Below, in pieces: positions 44,405-57,400 of a stretch of 64,000 nt of DNA. This DNA is from Trichoplax sp. H2 (lineage: Eukaryota > Placozoa > Uniplacotomia > Trichoplacea). The position numbers were made by a program, and so were the translations under genes. Location: assembly GCA_003344405.1 (NCBI GenBank), contig NOWV01000203.1, positions 1 to 64,000 on the forward strand. Direction: 5' to 3'. The notes under the pieces were generated by a model that was not told where the DNA came from, made no database searches, and saw only the letters and a program-made list of their open reading frames with translations. Every line of letters begins with the position of its first letter. Within the stretch, counting starts at the first letter, position 1.

Positions 44405-45480
44405 GACAAAGATGGACTTTTTTTCCATACCGAAGTCTTTGCTAGAAGGGATAACGATACGCTCTCTCTTCAGCGCAAAAATAACCTCCATCTAAAATAT
44501 ATTTATACAGTACACTATTAGTCTTTTCCATACCTAGACTGGAAGGTAGAAGGGATAAAGATACGCTCTCTCTTTAGCGCAAAAATAACCTCCATCTATT
44601 TTATATCATTATATACAGTGCACTATTAGTCTTTTCCATACCTAGAGTCGATGGTAGAAGGGATAAAGATACGCTCTCTCTTCAGCGCAAAAATAACCTC
44701 CATCTAAAATATATTTATACAGTACACTATTAGTCTTTTCCATACCTAGACTGGAAGGTAGAAGGGATAAAGATACGCTCTCTCTTTAGCGCAAAAATAA
44801 CCTCCATCTATTTTATATATACTGTATATTCAGTACACTATTAGTCTTTTTCATACCTAGACTGGAAGGTAGAAGGGATAAAGATACGCTCTCTCTTCAG
44901 CGCAAAAATAACCTCCATCTATTTTATATCATTATGTACAGTGCACCATTAGTCTTTTCCATACCTAGAATCGATGGTAGAAGGAATAAAGATACGCTCT
45001 CTCTTCAGCGCAAAAATAACCTCCATCTATTTTATATATACTGTATATTCAGTACACTATTAGTCTTTTCCATACCTAGACTCGATGGTAGAAGGGATAA
45101 AGATACGCTCTCTCTTCAGTGCAAAATGTTGATAGTCGTCAATTAGCTAGAATTCCTACAGTATCCCATTCTCGCCCATGTGCCATCTGGAGATGGTTGC
45201 AATTCGGATAGTCTTGGCCTCTATTCCATGTACAGAAAATAGCATAAGCGATCGTTGGGCTAATAACCTGCATCGATCATGGATACTACGACAAGCATGG
45301 ACTTTTCCATACCTAGAGTCCATGCTAGAAGGGATAAAGATACGCTATCTCTCTTCAGCGCAAAAATAACCCTCATCGATAATCTACTGTACAGCACACT
45401 AATCCAAGCATGGACTATTGCATACCCAGAGTCTACGGTAGAAGGGATAAAGATACGTTCTCTCTTCAGCGTAAAATGAT
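44405..45480. repeat. Tandem array, ~98-114-bp unit, about 9 copies
   Basis: AAGATACGCTCTCTCTT recurs at about 44455, 44569, 44667, 44771, 44881, 44990, 45101, 45338 and 45451. Units also share AGTCTTTTCCATACCTAGA, GGTAGAAGGGATAA and AGCGCAAAAATAACCTCCAT. A spacer near 45130-45290 repeats sequence found before the array (CAGAAAATAG, AAGCGATYGTTGG at about 44349 and 45235), so there is a higher-order repeat. Confidence 0.88.
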
Positions 45481-46424
45481 GATCATGGTGAATTAGCTAG
45501 AATCCTGCAGTATCCCATCGACGGATTCGTTGACGAGAACAGTACTATCCCTCTAGGCCCCAGAATGGAGATGGTCTACAATCATTTGACAATTGTTAGC
45601 AGAGTCAATATGTTGCTCTTTTCTTCCTCCATTTCGTGGAGGGCTTACGCTGCGCCACCAAATGGATGGTATACCATCCTAGACGGTGAAATCAATCTGA
45701 TCGAATTGTACTTGTTGAACAAGCACAACGACTCCAACTCCTGTTGTACAGTAGAGTCTATCGAAGACATGATGGCACAACGTGGAATCCACTGGAGAAA
45801 AATCTTGCTGGCTCCACTCGACAGGCAATACAGCAAGAAGAGGAGCCTGGAGACGAAAGCGCTCTCGAGCGCATTGATGACTGTCCATTGGTTAGGATAA
45901 CGATTAATTAAGGTGATTGAAATGACAAAATGGCAATCCTATTGACCATTTGACCCCATCGACGATTTCATATAGTAGTACACTAATGCAAACTGCTCGA
46001 GATTACTCTACTGGGAAATGAAATCGGTAGGACTACTGTACAATATTGTACCGTCGACGACGACCTGGGCAATAAATGTACAAAGTGGTGGCGGCGGCAT
46101 GTTTTCCATGCCGATGAAAAGAAATGACGCCAAAATGGTTGGATAAAAATGCAGATCAACATGGATTTTGGGCCAATATAGTTGAGGAATAATGACAGTA
46201 TCGCGCAAAGGGTAGAGAGGAGGCTGTTGATTGATAGGTTATTCTCTTCCTTTTGCCATTGCATAACGACCATTTGGTTGTTTAATTAGCAACAGCAGTC
46301 CAGATGGATTGCAAGCGCAGACTCCCTACTGCGTTGATGGTGATCAGCGACCTATAAAGCAAGCCAGATGGAAGGGCGGCATCAACTATTTACAACCGCT
46401 CCACCCAAATCAATTTGTTGCTTA
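45481..46424. other. No supportable gene; one 111-codon frame
   Basis: The plus frame at 45565-45900 is open for 111 codons but has overlapping open frames on the other strand, and no family resemblance. I leave it uncalled. Confidence 0.3.
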
Positions 46425-47010
46425 ACCAAGGCTCAATCATTCAATGACTACTGGCCTCCATCGATGGCATGCAGTTTCCTACAAGTATACCGTATGCCAA
46501 ATACTGTTTTAAACTGAACTACATTATGGTTGAATAGCTTGAATAAGGAGAAACGGCATGCTTTACAATCATTCGATAGTAGCACCAACGCAAAAGGTGA
46601 GGAAATGCAGTAGTTCCCCCAGGCTCAATCATTCAAGGACTACTGGCCTCCCATGGATGGCATACAACTTCCTATAAGTACCGTATATTCAATTCTGTTT
46701 GAATTGTAGTGAACTACATTATGGTTGAATGACTTGAGTAAGGGGAAACATGGAAGGGCATGCTTTACAATCATTCGATAGATAGTAACACCAAGGCAAA
46801 AGGTGAGGAAATGCAGTTGCTACTCAAGGCTCAATCATTCAATGACTATTGGCTTCCATGGATGGCATGCAGCTTCCTACAAGTGCTGTATACTCAATTC
46901 TGTTTGCATTCAAAGTTAACCTTAAATGACTTGAGGAAGGGGAAAGAAACCTGAAAGGGCATGCTTAGAATCATTCGATTAGTAACACCAAGGCAAAAGG
47001 TGGGAAAATA
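46425..47010. repeat. Three-copy tandem repeat, ~190-205-bp unit
   Basis: GGCTCAATCATTCAA starts at about 46430, 46622 and 46829. Each copy continues with ACTGGCCTCCATSGATGGCAT, CTTCCTA-AAGT, AACTACATTATGGTTGAAT (copies 1-2), GGGCATGCTT and ACACCAAGGCAAAAGGTG. Confidence 0.8.
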
Positions 47011-48329
47011 CCGTTGTGCGACAGTTTGTTGCCGTAGGGTGTGCAAATTATTTCAGGAATTTCTCGATTGGCTACCTCGGTTTCCTGTGGGTGCGTTAGC
47101 TAAGGCTTGCCAATGATACAGTCTGTCCTACAATATCGACGCCATCACTCTTGTTCAAAGTAGAAAGGCCATCCATCGTTCGACTAGCCTATGCAGGTAT
47201 CGTAGTTTTCATTTCCTGGATTGTTGCTATGCAAGTCTTGACGGCAAAATCATGTCGACCCATGCAATTCAATATGTGTTTTATCCACTTGAATCACATA
47301 TTAGTGTTTGAATGATGAAATTGAATTGTTTTGCATGCAGGATGTAAAGAAAAGTCTGTCTCGAACTGCATTAACGAAGCTGACGACTACAGCATGACTA
47401 AAGTACAAGAGGATGATTGATTGACGAGGGATGAGGAGAATTCTATCTTGACGCCATGCTTGCCCTAATGAGTGTGGGGAGGAGGAATAGGCCATAACAA
47501 GACAGCGGTAGTCCATCACTTTTAATCATTCTTGTCATCGCTTGCTTGAAAATTATTACGCAAGATTGGCTTGATCCTATTTTATTTGAAAAGCACCATC
47601 TTGGTCAATTGATTCTTTCAGTCTTGCTCCAGTGGAAAAGCTTGTCTTTTCCACTTGGGGGTTAGCGTTGAGTGTAGTCATCGATTGCCATGCCAAAATG
47701 GATTATTCTACATCCAATCCATCACTCCTAAGGTAAGATATTGAAATGGGTCAGCTATCATTGATGTTTGCAGGGCGACTTTGGAAAAGCGGATGGATGA
47801 GATATTTGAAAGAGTATTGAGTTGGATCCTTCTTCATGACAGAGGATGATTTTAGTAAAGGACTCTTTTTCAACGACGATGGCCAATGGAAAGCATTTTC
47901 ATCCATAGCCACATTCTTCTTCACGGTGAAAAATCTTCAAATCTAGATTGAACCTTGTTGAATGGATTATTTATCGGTAGTACACAGTCCAATATTCTTT
48001 CAAACCGTCAGTACAACATGGCTCTCTATTCTCTTGATGGCTGAGGAGGATTACATTTGATTTTACTGTATCGTCCAACCATGTTTGTTGAACGGATAAT
48101 AATAATTGATAGTGAGCCATGGTGGATGCTTTAGTCGATGGATGGCACAGGTTGGGTCTTTGCCAAAATGCGAGCAGTTCCATCGTGGAACGTACGCTGT
48201 TTAGAGCAGAAATCAAAGTTGGGGGTTTCGTTTTGACGACCAACAACCATCAACGCTCGTTGGATCCTCGTTCATTCCAGCATGATGATCCAATGCTATC
48301 CTAATTTCTATTTTTCTAACCCAAGACAA
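47011..48329. other. No supportable gene
   Basis: Only short overlapping frames; no domain, RNA gene or repeat of note recognised. Confidence 0.35.
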
Positions 48330-48690
48330 TGTATGTCGGCTTTTCTTCCTTCTTCTTTTTTTGACGAATGCCATCCAAACCCTTTTCCAATCATCATGGA
48401 CATGGCAACGACTGTCATATTGAAGTAGTGCCATTTTTATTTTTTCCACGGAGTAGAAAGTTCAACGGCACACCATTTTGCAGTCATTTTAGAGTAAAGT
48501 AGTTTTTTATTCTTCATCCATCAACTTTCACCATTTTTACCAACCATCGTGGTGATAGCAACGACTGATTGACTGTAGAGTAGTTTTTATCCTTTTGACG
48601 GAGTAGGAAAGTTTTCACTCGATATCCAATGTCTAATGGACAATCACAGCGACTGAGTTGAAGTAGAGTAATTAAATTTTGATCCTTTGC
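48330..48690. repeat. Degenerate tandem repeat, ~130-bp unit, about 3 copies
   Basis: Units share CAATCATCATGGACATGGCAA / CAACCATCGTGGTGATAGCAA, CGACTG, GTAGAGTAGTTTTTATCC and ACGGAGTAGRAAAGTT. Substantially diverged. Confidence 0.55.
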
Positions 48691-50159
48691 TGTCTACTCC
48701 ATTGATCAACTCCGACATAATTCAAGGGTAAAATGAGATTGGTTGCGCCAATTTAGACTATGCTAACCAAATTATCACCCATGAATGTTATTCAAGGTTA
48801 AAAATAGCCACTATAGGTTCAAATAAAGGGCGAGACTATACTTTCAATGGAGTCAAGATGTTTGCCGGTATTTTTAACATGGATTCTACCCATGGGAGAG
48901 GATAGAGTCAAGATGATTTTCCAATCTTCTCCCTATCCATTTTTCCAACAGGATAGCGATACAATGGCTTGTCGATGATTTTGGAGAGGGGATTTCATCG
49001 CTCACTTTTCTTGTAATACCATTCTTTTTGTGGTCCTTTATTGGATATTCCAATAGATTGAATTGGTAACTTTAGATTGATTTATCGGCATCTTGCCGGT
49101 GGCTAGTCATTGTGGATTGTTCTGCAAACAGTAGTTCTGTTCTTCTTTGCTATGCAAGGGAAATCCTCCGTGTGTCGGTGCGGAAGAGAACTCCATTTCT
49201 CTTCGGATGATGAATCTTCAATCCACGCTTGCCGATGGGACGAGTGATTTTTTTTTTTCCATGATTGGATTGAATTAGAATGGAGATAATTTCTTTTCAT
49301 TATGGCTTCATGAATCAATTTGTAGTGAATGCAGTGGTTGTCCAATTTTATTCCAGTGATGAGAAAGTTCAACAGAGCAATCACGATAGGCAATTTATCA
49401 AAGATGGGCAATACGATGGGTTGTAAGCTAACGCTAAAAAACTCCTGCTTACCAAGGTTGATCTTATTGGATTGCCATGTTGTTTAAATTGAAAACAAGT
49501 AAATGAGTTAGAGAAGGAGAATTTGTACAAGTTATTTCACATCACACGGTTAAAATCAGACTTCTAGCTCTCAGTTGAACGTAAGTTACGATCTGTTTTT
49601 ACCCTTTGCTTCCCGTTATTAACCCTCTACAACAGACTGCCGTTAGAAAAGCATTTCTACGCTTGAAATGAGTGGCGGGTTTGCCTTTCTAATCCACTCC
49701 AACAGACTTTTTTTTCCAGGCGATAGACTCGATTGAACATGGTAGAAAGGGTTGAATTGAAACCAAACCAATAGGGGATAGTTTGCTCTGGCAAGAGTAC
49801 AATCCTTATGTTACATCGACCATCTTGTTTTGTTTTCGCTTAACCGCAATAATATTGTACGGCTAACTGGATTATTGCAAACTCATTCAGTGAAGTGATT
49901 TTAAGCTTATGGTGATGCTGTATTATTTGCATTAATGTCGGATAGTTTTTCAATCACCATGTTCCATGCTCGATGATCCTTGTATGGTAGTGTAAACTCA
50001 TTTAACGTTTGAACCTTTTTTCCATTCCTTGATTATTAACTATTAGGTGAAGATTATTACAAGCAAGACTGATTTCAACAAGACACCGATGAACTTTCCT
50101 TTCCATTCCGTATTTTAAAGTTCAATAAGGTAAGTCATGATAAACTAAGAATGCCACCC
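48691..50159. other. No supportable gene
   Basis: Low-level repetitiveness, no family resemblance in any frame. The 102-codon minus frame at 49103-49411 is not recognised. Confidence 0.35.
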
Positions 50160-50860
50160 ATGAGGGTAGAAAGCAACTTGATTGACGATGCCTACACATG
50201 CTATGACAAGAGAGGATTCAACACGGATTGAGTAAAGTAGTCTTGCTATTGCTCTTCTTTAACGATATCCTACGCTTGTAGTCGATATGGATACTCTTCT
50301 TTTCATTCAATGTCTACACATGCTTGACTACGCTAGAGGAAGAGAGGATTGAATACCTTATTGATCAAGTAGAATATGGATACTCTAAAGTTAATTCAAT
50401 GCCTACACATGTTGGACTACGTGATAATAATCGTTCCTATAGCAAGGGAGGATTGGAAATGAATGGAGTGGAATAGTCTTACTATTCTTTCTCAATATCC
50501 TCCGCTTGTAGTCCATCTTGAAGTTGATTCAATGCCAACACATACTTGACTACGCTAGAGGAAGAGAGGATTGAAAACCGATGCAGTAAAATAGTCTAAC
50601 TGTTCTTCATTTCAATATCTTCCACATGCAGTCAATATAAATACTCGTTAAATTGATTTAATGCCTACACATACTTGACAATGCTAGAGCATTAGAGTAT
50701 TGGAAAATTGATGGAGTAGAATAATCTTGCTGTTCCTCCTTTTCAATATCCTACGCAAAATTCATGCAGTGCCTACACACATGCTAGACTATGCTAAAGC
50801 AAGACAAAGTTCAACACCATGAAGATCAAGTAGAATAGTCTCTCTCTCAACAAGGATACT
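50160..50860. repeat. Tandem repeat, ~90-140-bp unit, about 6 copies
   Basis: TGCCTACACATG recurs at about 50189, 50310, 50400, 50536, 50661 and 50770, with GCTAGAGGAAGAGAGGATTG, GTAGAATAGTCTTGCT and CAATATCCTACGC. In the clearest unit GAATAG (50471-50476) and CTATTC (50482-50487) form a stem with loop TCTTA. Confidence 0.8.
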
Positions 50861-51660
50861 CTTTGTCATGATAGCAAGAATAGGCAGTACCCTTTTTCTT
50901 GCAATTTATCCTTCATTTTACACGCTTTAAAGTGTCTACTGCCTTCTGCTCCACTTTGAAAAGTCAGTAAATCTGTCTGAAAACGCCATGCGAGACATCA
51001 TTAGTTACTGTAGTATTATTACTCGATAAAATATAGCCTGCTGTCAATATTTATGGATAGATGAACAAGAGTCTATGCATCAAAATGACCGGACTATTCC
51101 TCTCATAAAATTGGTCTTCTTCAACATCAACTTTTAAGGTTGATCAATCATGACTCATGACAGTCTGTCACCTTGAAGATGCCCATTTTGAACAGCATTC
51201 GTTGCTGTCGCCTTAATCGATAAAATGAGCTTTCATCATGAGAATCAGTTAAAATCACACCACCATTCCTATCCAAATGGAGTACGCCATCCTCAACCTA
51301 TCCTATCCTCTACTAGGCAACGAAACGAGCATATGAAATGTTATTTCTGTCCATTCCATTGGATACTCTGGATTAAGTAGGGGCTTCATGGGAGAAAGAG
51401 TCTATGATGAAGACATGGACGGTCTAATGGGACTATTCTGCACCTGTAGACGATGGTTTACCATCATGTCTGACCGTTCTATGCAATCTTTGGGAATAGA
51501 GTAGCGCCTATATCTCATCGTCAATAAAATTGGCATCCAATATAGCACACCGTTCTATAACTGCATAGGTCCAGAATGATTTCCTTCCACTCATTTGTAT
51601 TTAGTGGGGCTTACACGTCAAAAGAAGCAACTGTCCAATGCCACTATCATCTAAGTACAA
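50861..51660. other. No supportable gene
   Basis: Transitional sequence between arrays. No frame of interest. Confidence 0.35.
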
Positions 51661-53350
51661 AAGTGGTGATTAACCAACGCTGTAGCAGCAGCTCTAAGGA
51701 TATTTCTGCCCTTTCAAGGGGCCAAAAATTTAGAAATTCTTAATTTAGAAGGAGAAGAGCTGGTCAAAAACAATCAACAGTCGAATAGCACTATTCTTTT
51801 CAGCATATTCATATGCACTATTGATTGCTACTTTAGTAGCAGCTCTAAAGCTATTTTTGTCAATTCAATCCATAACAAATGGAGAGGTGCTCGTCAAAAA
51901 AGAATCAACCGTCCAATAGCACTATTCTTTTAGCGCAATACTATTCACTATTGACCACTACTGGAGCAGCAGCTCCAAGGTTATTTCTGTCAATTCAATC
52001 GACAACAAATGGAGAGGCTCAATTTAGATGGAAGGGCTCGTAAAAAGAAACTTTGCTACAAACATGAGCAGTCGAATGCTACTATTCTCCTAGTAGAATA
52101 CAGTTTGTTCGTGAATATCTCTATCAGTTCAATTAACAACAAATGGAAGTCATAAGTTTCGTCAGAAGAGGCTGGTGAAATTGGAATACTATCCTAAATA
52201 TAGACAGTCCAATATGATACTGTTCTTGAAGTAGAAATGCAAATGCTTCGTCATCGTCATTGACTGGTAGTTCTTTCTGTCAACTCAATCTGGAACCAAT
52301 AGAAGTGATTCATTTACATCGAGAGAGGCTATTAAAAAGGAAATACTGTCATCAACATTTAATGTGGCACTATTCTTGAGGTAGAATACTAGTCGCTATT
52401 AACCACTACACTAGCAGCAGCTCCCAGGTTATTTCTGTTAATGCAATGGAAAATCAATGGAAATGGTAAATTGAGATGGAGAGAGGTCCATAAATAGAAA
52501 AAACAGTACAATGGCACTATTCGTCAAGTAGAATGCTAGTCGTCATCGATGACTACTGTGGCAACAGCACCACTAAGGCTATTTCTATCAATTTAATGGA
52601 GAAGGACTGGTAAAAGGAAAAGCTGTCACAAACGTCAAACAGTCGAATGGCTCTATTCTTGCAGTAGAATAGTAGTCGTTATTGACCACAACTGTATCTG
52701 TATCTCCAAGGTTATTTCTATCAATTCAGTCGATAATCAATGAAAATTAAAAATGGAGAAAGGCCTCGTGAAAAGAAATCACTATTGCCAACATCAACAA
52801 TCGAATGACACTGTACTTCCAGTAGAATGCTAGTCGTGATTGACCATGGCTGTAGCAGCAGCTCCAAGCTTATTTCCGCCAATTTCAATGGAAATAAATG
52901 GAGGCAGACTCGTAAAAAGAAAAAAACTGTCACAAACATCCTCCACTGTCCAATGGATCTATTCTTAAAGTTAGAATACAATTTGGCAGTAATCATGACG
53001 GACCTGTCATTCTTTCCATCAACGCAACCGAAAATAAATACAGATCGTCAATTGAGATTCTTCCTATGCAATACAATTGGATATTAACCACGATTATAAC
53101 AGTAGCTCCAAGGCTATTTCTATCCATTGAATGGACAACCGATTTGAGCTGTTATTCAGAAAAGCTCATCCAAATGAAAAATGATCCCATCGATAGGCAG
53201 CAGAAGAGTACTAATCTTCTGCTGTATTGCCACCTCGAGAAGGGGTTGTGTTAATGAAAAGGCAGAACAAATTGAAATTGGCAAAGAGGCTGGTAATAAA
53301 AGACTGTCATCGAGTTAAACAGTGGAATAGTGCTATTCTACTAAGATATT
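51661..53350. repeat. Tandem array, ~130-160-bp unit, about 10 copies
   Basis: AGCAGCTCYAAGG-TATTTCT recurs at about 51691, 51839, 51969, 52418, 52697, 52857 and, more degenerate, at 52100, 52266, 52568 and 53102. Units also contain TCAATTCAATC, ACAAATGGAGAGG, CAACAGTCGAATGG and GTAGAATACTAGTCG. Several hold the stem TATTCT-N6-AGAATA: 52083-52100, 52371-52388, and with 7-bp arms 52653-52672. Confidence 0.85.
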
Positions 53351-53559
53351 GGCGGGTTCAATAGGATGGGTGTAAATTACAAAACCAATTTTTATATGCA
53401 GGAGTTTATTCGTGAATAATAAACACCATAAACATGGAGTGACCAATAATAGTATTAGTCTGAGAGTAGAATAGAATTGGTGATGAACTAGCTATGACTG
53501 TCATGGCAGCTTCAAGATGATGGCTGTAAGTTACACAACAAATTTTGTCTCCGATGAGC

Positions 53560-53988
53560 TTATTAGAGCAAGCAAAATCTGCGATATACCATGGATTAAT
53601 CAAGGGCACTACAGTATATTCTGAAGGTAGAATAGAATTCGCTATCAAAACAAAATCTGCCATATACCATGGATTAATCAAGGGCACTACAGTATATTCT
53701 GAAGGTAGAATAGAATTCGCTATCAAAACAAAATCTGCCATATACCATGGATTAATCAAGGGCACTACAGTATATTCTGAAGGTAGAATAGAATTCGTTA
53801 TCAACTTAGTCATGGCTTATCCAAGATTGATATCTGTAAAATGATCTAATAAATCACTGCTAGAGAATCTGCCTTATACCATGGATTAATAAATAGCACT
53901 ACAGTATATTCTAAGGATAGAATAGAATTGTATCAACTTAACCTTGGCTGTCATGGCTTCTCCTATTAAATGGTCAAATAAATCGTTG
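53560..53988. repeat. Tandem array, 78-bp unit, copy set before the gap
   Basis: Three nearly identical 78-bp units (CCATGGATTAATCAAGGG, CACTACAGTATATTCTGAAG, GTAGAATAGAATTCG) followed by about 190 bp including one diverged unit. TATTCT and AGAATA pair across GAAGGT (53695-53712); in the diverged unit the arms persist while the loop reads AAGGAT. Since 78 is divisible by three, frames stay open on both strands without implying a protein. Confidence 0.92.
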
Positions 53989-54008
53989 NNNNNNNNNNNN
54001 NNNNNNNN
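53989..54008. other. Assembly gap (20 N)
   Basis: Twenty undetermined bases within the 78-bp array. The ~400 bases to the left match the interior of the segment to the right. Confidence 0.98.
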
Positions 54009-54491
54009 ATATACCATGGATTAATCAAGGGCACTACAGTATATTCTGAAGGTAGAATAGAATTCGCTATTAAAACAAAATCTGCCATATACCATGGATT
54101 AATCAAGGGCACTACAGTATATTCTGAAGGTAGAATAGAATTCGCTATCAAAACAAAATTTGCCATATACCATGGATTAATCAAGGGCACTACAGTATAT
54201 TCTGAAGGTAGAATAGAATTCGCTATCACAACAAAATCTGCCATATACCATGGATTAATCAAGGGCACTACAGTATATTCTGAAGGTAGAATAGAATTCG
54301 TTATCAACTTAGTCATGGCTTATCCAAGATTGATATCTGTAAAATGATCTAATAAATCACTGCTAGAGAATCTGCCTTATACCATGGATTAATAAATAGC
54401 ACTACAGTATATTCTAAGGATAGAATAGAATTGTATCAACTTAACCTTGGCTGTCATGGCTTCTCCTATTAAATGGTCAAATAAATCGTTG
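54009..54491. repeat. 78-bp array, copy set after the gap
   Basis: Four units and then the same ~190-bp tail as at 53800-53988, ending in the same AAATCGTTG word as the left contig before continuing into unique sequence. Likely overlap of the two contigs. Confidence 0.9.
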
Positions 54492-57400
54492 CTGTAGAAA
54501 GAGAGAGTGGATCAATATTAAAAAATTGCTTATGGTCCAGTAAATCTGTACTGCTGAGAGAAGGAACACATCAGTATTGAAAAAACATGCCAATAATGAA
54601 CTAGCACTTCTTTCAGTAGAATCAATTCTGCCTTCTCTATCAGACTAGGTAGGCTATTTGGACAGCTCCTAACATGATCACTGTAAAGTACATTAGTTGA
54701 CATGATGTTGAAGAGCAGGCTACGAAAAACAATCACAAACATCAACAAAGTCCAATCGATGTCAATGGATACTGTCTTCTATCTTTCATAGGACAACGTA
54801 AACCTTTAGCGCATTGTAAAAATGATTTGATTGATCAACATCATCACGTAGTTTAATAAACAACTGGATAATGGAATCAATGAAATTGCTTAGAAAACAA
54901 AAAATGAAAGGCTCCCCCCCTCCCTGCTGTCCATGGACAATACTAATAAAAGTATGCAATGAACTTTTAATCTATCATGTTGATAGTCATTTATGATGGT
55001 CATGAACCATTAGTAGCGCTGCAAGTGTCGGGAATCATACATGCTAAAGGAATAGAGTAGACAGTTTTCTCTGTATCAATCGACTAGCAGTTGGAGAGTA
55101 AAAGGAAACCCTCTTTTTTTGATCATGACGTAAATTACGTCGATGATGGTCATGATCTACGGGCTAATGGTTATTCGATTATAAAAGTAGTCAAAGTACT
55201 TTTGTTAATATAGAATAGTACGGCAGGAGGATAGAAAGCAACCCTTCTTTTCTCACGGTGTTTATTGGAATCGCCATTAATAGAGATCGCTTGTACACTG
55301 TCTTAATCCACTTTCCATAGAAAAGAATTTTTCCTATCCTTTGACGACCAAAATTTCAACAAGGAATAGGTTGGTAACCTCCATGTTCTACCAAGATTAC
55401 CATGTTCACTTGATGATGGATACGTAAGAGAAACTTTCAAATAAATAATACAATATACTTTTCTGTTACTTTATGACTCTATCACTTTCCAATGTTAAAA
55501 AGAAGGGTGGCAAGAACTCCTTCTATAACTACGAAAGTATTCACATTGACGACTAATATCCATGGGTAGATATCATGTAGAAAAGATTCAATAATGAATA
55601 TAACCTATTTTCCTATCACTTGAGGACTGACGAGCAAGATACTATGAAAAGGAATTATTTCTTCCTCGTGATGTTTATGAAGTTTTCTACAGTTAAAATG
55701 ATATTATTAGTCAATAGTCTTAGCGCTTCTATCGTTTGACAATAAGAATATGGAAGAATGATCGTAAAATTGATAGTTTGTCTATAAAAATCTATTCAAT
55801 TCTAGTAATAATAACTATCCATAGTTCTATCTTGGATAGAAATCGAATTGCGAATGATCATACAAAGCTTTTACTCCAAAAAGATTACCAACTACTGTAG
55901 TCGTAGTGGTTCTAGCGTTGCGCCATAATTGATATATAATCATCAATTTCTAGTTTACATCGAAAAGTCAATTCAATCTTATAACGATTAACTATCCATG
56001 GCTGTAGTCGATGGAAATTAAATAAGGAATGACTATACAAAACTTTCTATTCAAACGTTCACAACACTCAAGAATAATCCGAAATGTAATCACTTTTTCT
56101 CTTTTATGGTCTTCTATTTTCTGCGTGCTAATATGTATATTTGGGCATGATGTGTTAGGCTAAACACTCCAATGGACTCGTTGATCCAAGGGTTATTACT
56201 TTATATGGATGATACAACTCTTATTCTCTTGGGCTATAAATAAATCAATATTGGATCGTCCTATTTCAATGATTACCAAATGCAACATCCATTTATTAAG
56301 TCCATAGTAATGACTTTATAATGGTAAACTACTGTAGATTATTGTATGGGGATTTTATTCTGTTTGTTTTATTAATTAATAACATACACTATACAAACAC
56401 TATTTACATAAAAAAATAATATGGTGAATCGATCGATTGAATACATTATGCATGATAGAATTGACTGTGTAGACTTGGAAGGGCAACATCTTGTTAGCGT
56501 TCCGATTAAGAGATCCAATTAATAGGATAAGCTACTATCTACTGAAAATGATTATCGATGGACTGAGCAAGGGCAACATCTTGTAACGATTAGGATTTAC
56601 CCATTACGCATATCCAGTTGACATGAAAATAAATAGACAAGCCATCACGTAAAGTGAAATGATTAATGGATAGGTTAATAAAAATAGGCAATACCTTGTG
56701 AAGGGTTAGTAGTCAACGCAGTAACAGCACTTGAAATACATCTTGTGCGCGATGGAAACAAATAATTTACAAACAGACCACAACCATGTTGATGATATCA
56801 TGATGAAAGATAGTGTAACAGTAATAACTTTGCCTAGGCAATAGGTGTTTCTATGCAGTTGTTAGCATTGAATTTCTATGATACTTGAAGATGAAAGAAC
56901 TTGTGAGGGTTTCATTGACGTGTAAGTTTATTTTGGTCACTGTGATACAATTTAAAACATAAAATGAATCTTTTCAATGGAATCTTTAAAAACAGCCGCC
57001 ACACATCAACTAATTGATTATCATCAAGGCTAGGAAAGACATATTAGATATTACTATTGATATTATTATATCAAGCTATAGCTATACAAATCCTTCCACA
57101 ACAGCTTTAGAGTCGACGCGATTTTAACATCACCAATGGGTCTTTTAATGTTATCGTTGCTAATGTTCTCGGATGCTCTACATCAATTTTTAATATAATG
57201 ACGAATCAAGTACTAGTCGATTGCTGTCGATTGCGCCAATTTTGATTGCATCTTGATGATTCTATAGACGAACGCAAACCACGAGTATTTATGTAGTTCT
57301 CATATCCCGTGATTGAAAATGTTGCATGTGACGTAAAATAGACTACTGCGTTACTTTGGAATAAAAAAGTATTTGAAGGGGACAATCTTATGATTGCAAA

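Noticed and set aside
45565-45900. 111-codon plus-strand frame
   Set aside because: Two minus-strand frames overlap it, composition is not distinctive, and no family is recognised. Would need transcript evidence.
53406-54316. Open frames of 99-135 codons on both strands with repeating peptide units
   Set aside because: They arise because the 78-bp repeat is divisible by three; both strands are open at once and one frame runs into the N gap. No signal peptide, domain or splice pattern.
33830-54491. CRISPR-like interpretation of regular repeats
   Set aside because: Units are contiguous with no unique spacers, the genome is animal, and no cas-like genes are present.
33830-54491. Centromeric or telomeric satellite
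   Set aside because: Each array has only a handful to 17 units, several different families follow one another, and no TTAGGG-type repeat is seen.
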